From contig NZ_KI271346.1 of NCBI RefSeq assembly GCF_000469385.1, positions 14,630 through 78,629 on the forward strand: a DNA stretch of 64,000 bases, written 5' to 3'. Made by a program: the position numbers and the translations under genes. The notes below the pieces were generated by a model. The model saw only the letters and a list, made by a program, of their open reading frames with translations, was not told the DNA's origin and did not search any database. This DNA is from Leptotrichia sp. oral taxon 879 str. F0557 (lineage in GTDB: Bacteria > Fusobacteriota > Fusobacteriia > Fusobacteriales > Leptotrichiaceae). This document shows positions 63,795-64,000 of the stretch, one piece after another; position 1 is the stretch's first letter, and every line of letters starts with the position of its first letter.

Positions 63795-64000
63795 TTAATT
63801 TGAAAATTCTGATTTTAAATCTCTGCTCATAAATGTAGATTCCAGTTCTGAAACTGGCTTCCCATCGTATATTACTTCGTAAAGTGCTGTAAAAATTGGT
63901 GCTTTCAGGTTATTTTCCTTTATAATTTTATAAAGAGCCTTTATTGTTTCTGCACCTTCTGACACCATATTCATGTGAGAAACTATATCTTCAATTTTTT
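63795..64000 (-). CDS. gpsA: Glycerol-3-phosphate dehydrogenase GpsA, 3' end
   Basis: Only the last 67 codons are in the window and the gene runs off the right edge. They read KIEDIVSHMNMVSEGAETIK, IFTALYEVIYDGKPVSE and end SRDLKSEFSN, which matches the C-terminal helix bundle of NAD(P)-dependent GpsA, an enzyme of phospholipid precursor synthesis. It is the first visible gene of the minus-strand run toward dnaN. Confidence 0.85.
   Translation of the reverse strand, partial: KIEDIVSHMNMVSEGAETIKALYKIIKENNLKAPIFTALYEVIYDGKPVSELESTFMSRDLKSEFSN

Overview
The window looks like a chromosomal segment of a fusobacterium, most likely Leptotrichiaceae (Leptotrichia-like). This is inferred from very low GC, AT-rich codon use, textbook TTGACA/TATAAT promoters with 17-base spacers, and the gene set. 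Nothing was searched against a database. No rRNA, tRNA or CRISPR array was recognised.

Layout. 1-1.8 kb: an IS200-type TnpA fossil, rpsP on the minus strand with its own promoter and terminator, then a gene-poor stretch with an insertion-sequence end. 1.9-15.1 kb (plus): mnmA, an M15 cell-wall peptidase, an AEC carrier, a DUF3829 lipoprotein, a polar amino-acid ABC importer, a methionine importer (metN, metI and two tandem metQ genes) and an M13 peptidase (pepO). 15.2-19.3 kb: a decaying type III-A CRISPR-Cas locus. csm2 is intact, csm3, csm4 and csm6 are broken, and cas1 is C-terminally short. cas10, csm5, cas6, cas2 and any array are missing.

19.3-26.1 kb: a histidine cluster (hisH, hisA, hisF, hisIE, hisK) interrupted by a secreted protein gene, a Phd/RelE-type toxin-antitoxin pair, a HEPN-MNT pair and a decayed gene. 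26.4-34.0 kb: a second M15 peptidase, the NAD(P)HX repair enzyme, an SMI1-like protein, bactofilin, ribF, scpA, murJ and a small PBECR-like protein. 34.0-40.2 kb: a tandem repeat with a hairpin, a 125-bp MITE-like element, a lipoprotein, a tyrosine integrase, a PLD-helicase-DUF3427 protein and a DEDDh exonuclease.

40.2-54.0 kb (mostly minus): lepA, a YdcF-like protein, vapD divergent from yefM with a frameshifted yoeB, an asymmetric ABC exporter pair, an esterase and ATP-grasp pair, a short FtsZ homologue, a membrane protein and tcdA. 54.5-64 kb: htpX, small membrane and redox proteins, sodA, an atypical response regulator, an Mrp ATPase, a YiiX-like hydrolase, metA, dnaN, a sigma-70 factor, a GNAT toxin-antitoxin-like pair and the 3' end of gpsA.

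Themes. Methionine uptake (metNIQ) and synthesis (metA, with the acetyl-CoA-type residue E111) are both present. At least four toxin-antitoxin-like modules lie among housekeeping genes. Several loci are visibly eroding (CRISPR-Cas, yoeB, an SMI1-like paralogue, insertion-sequence fossils), which points to a history of insertion and loss. The least explained items are the ATP-grasp/esterase pair beside an asymmetric exporter, the short FtsZ homologue, the receiver-degenerate regulator and the helicase/exonuclease pair behind lepA.
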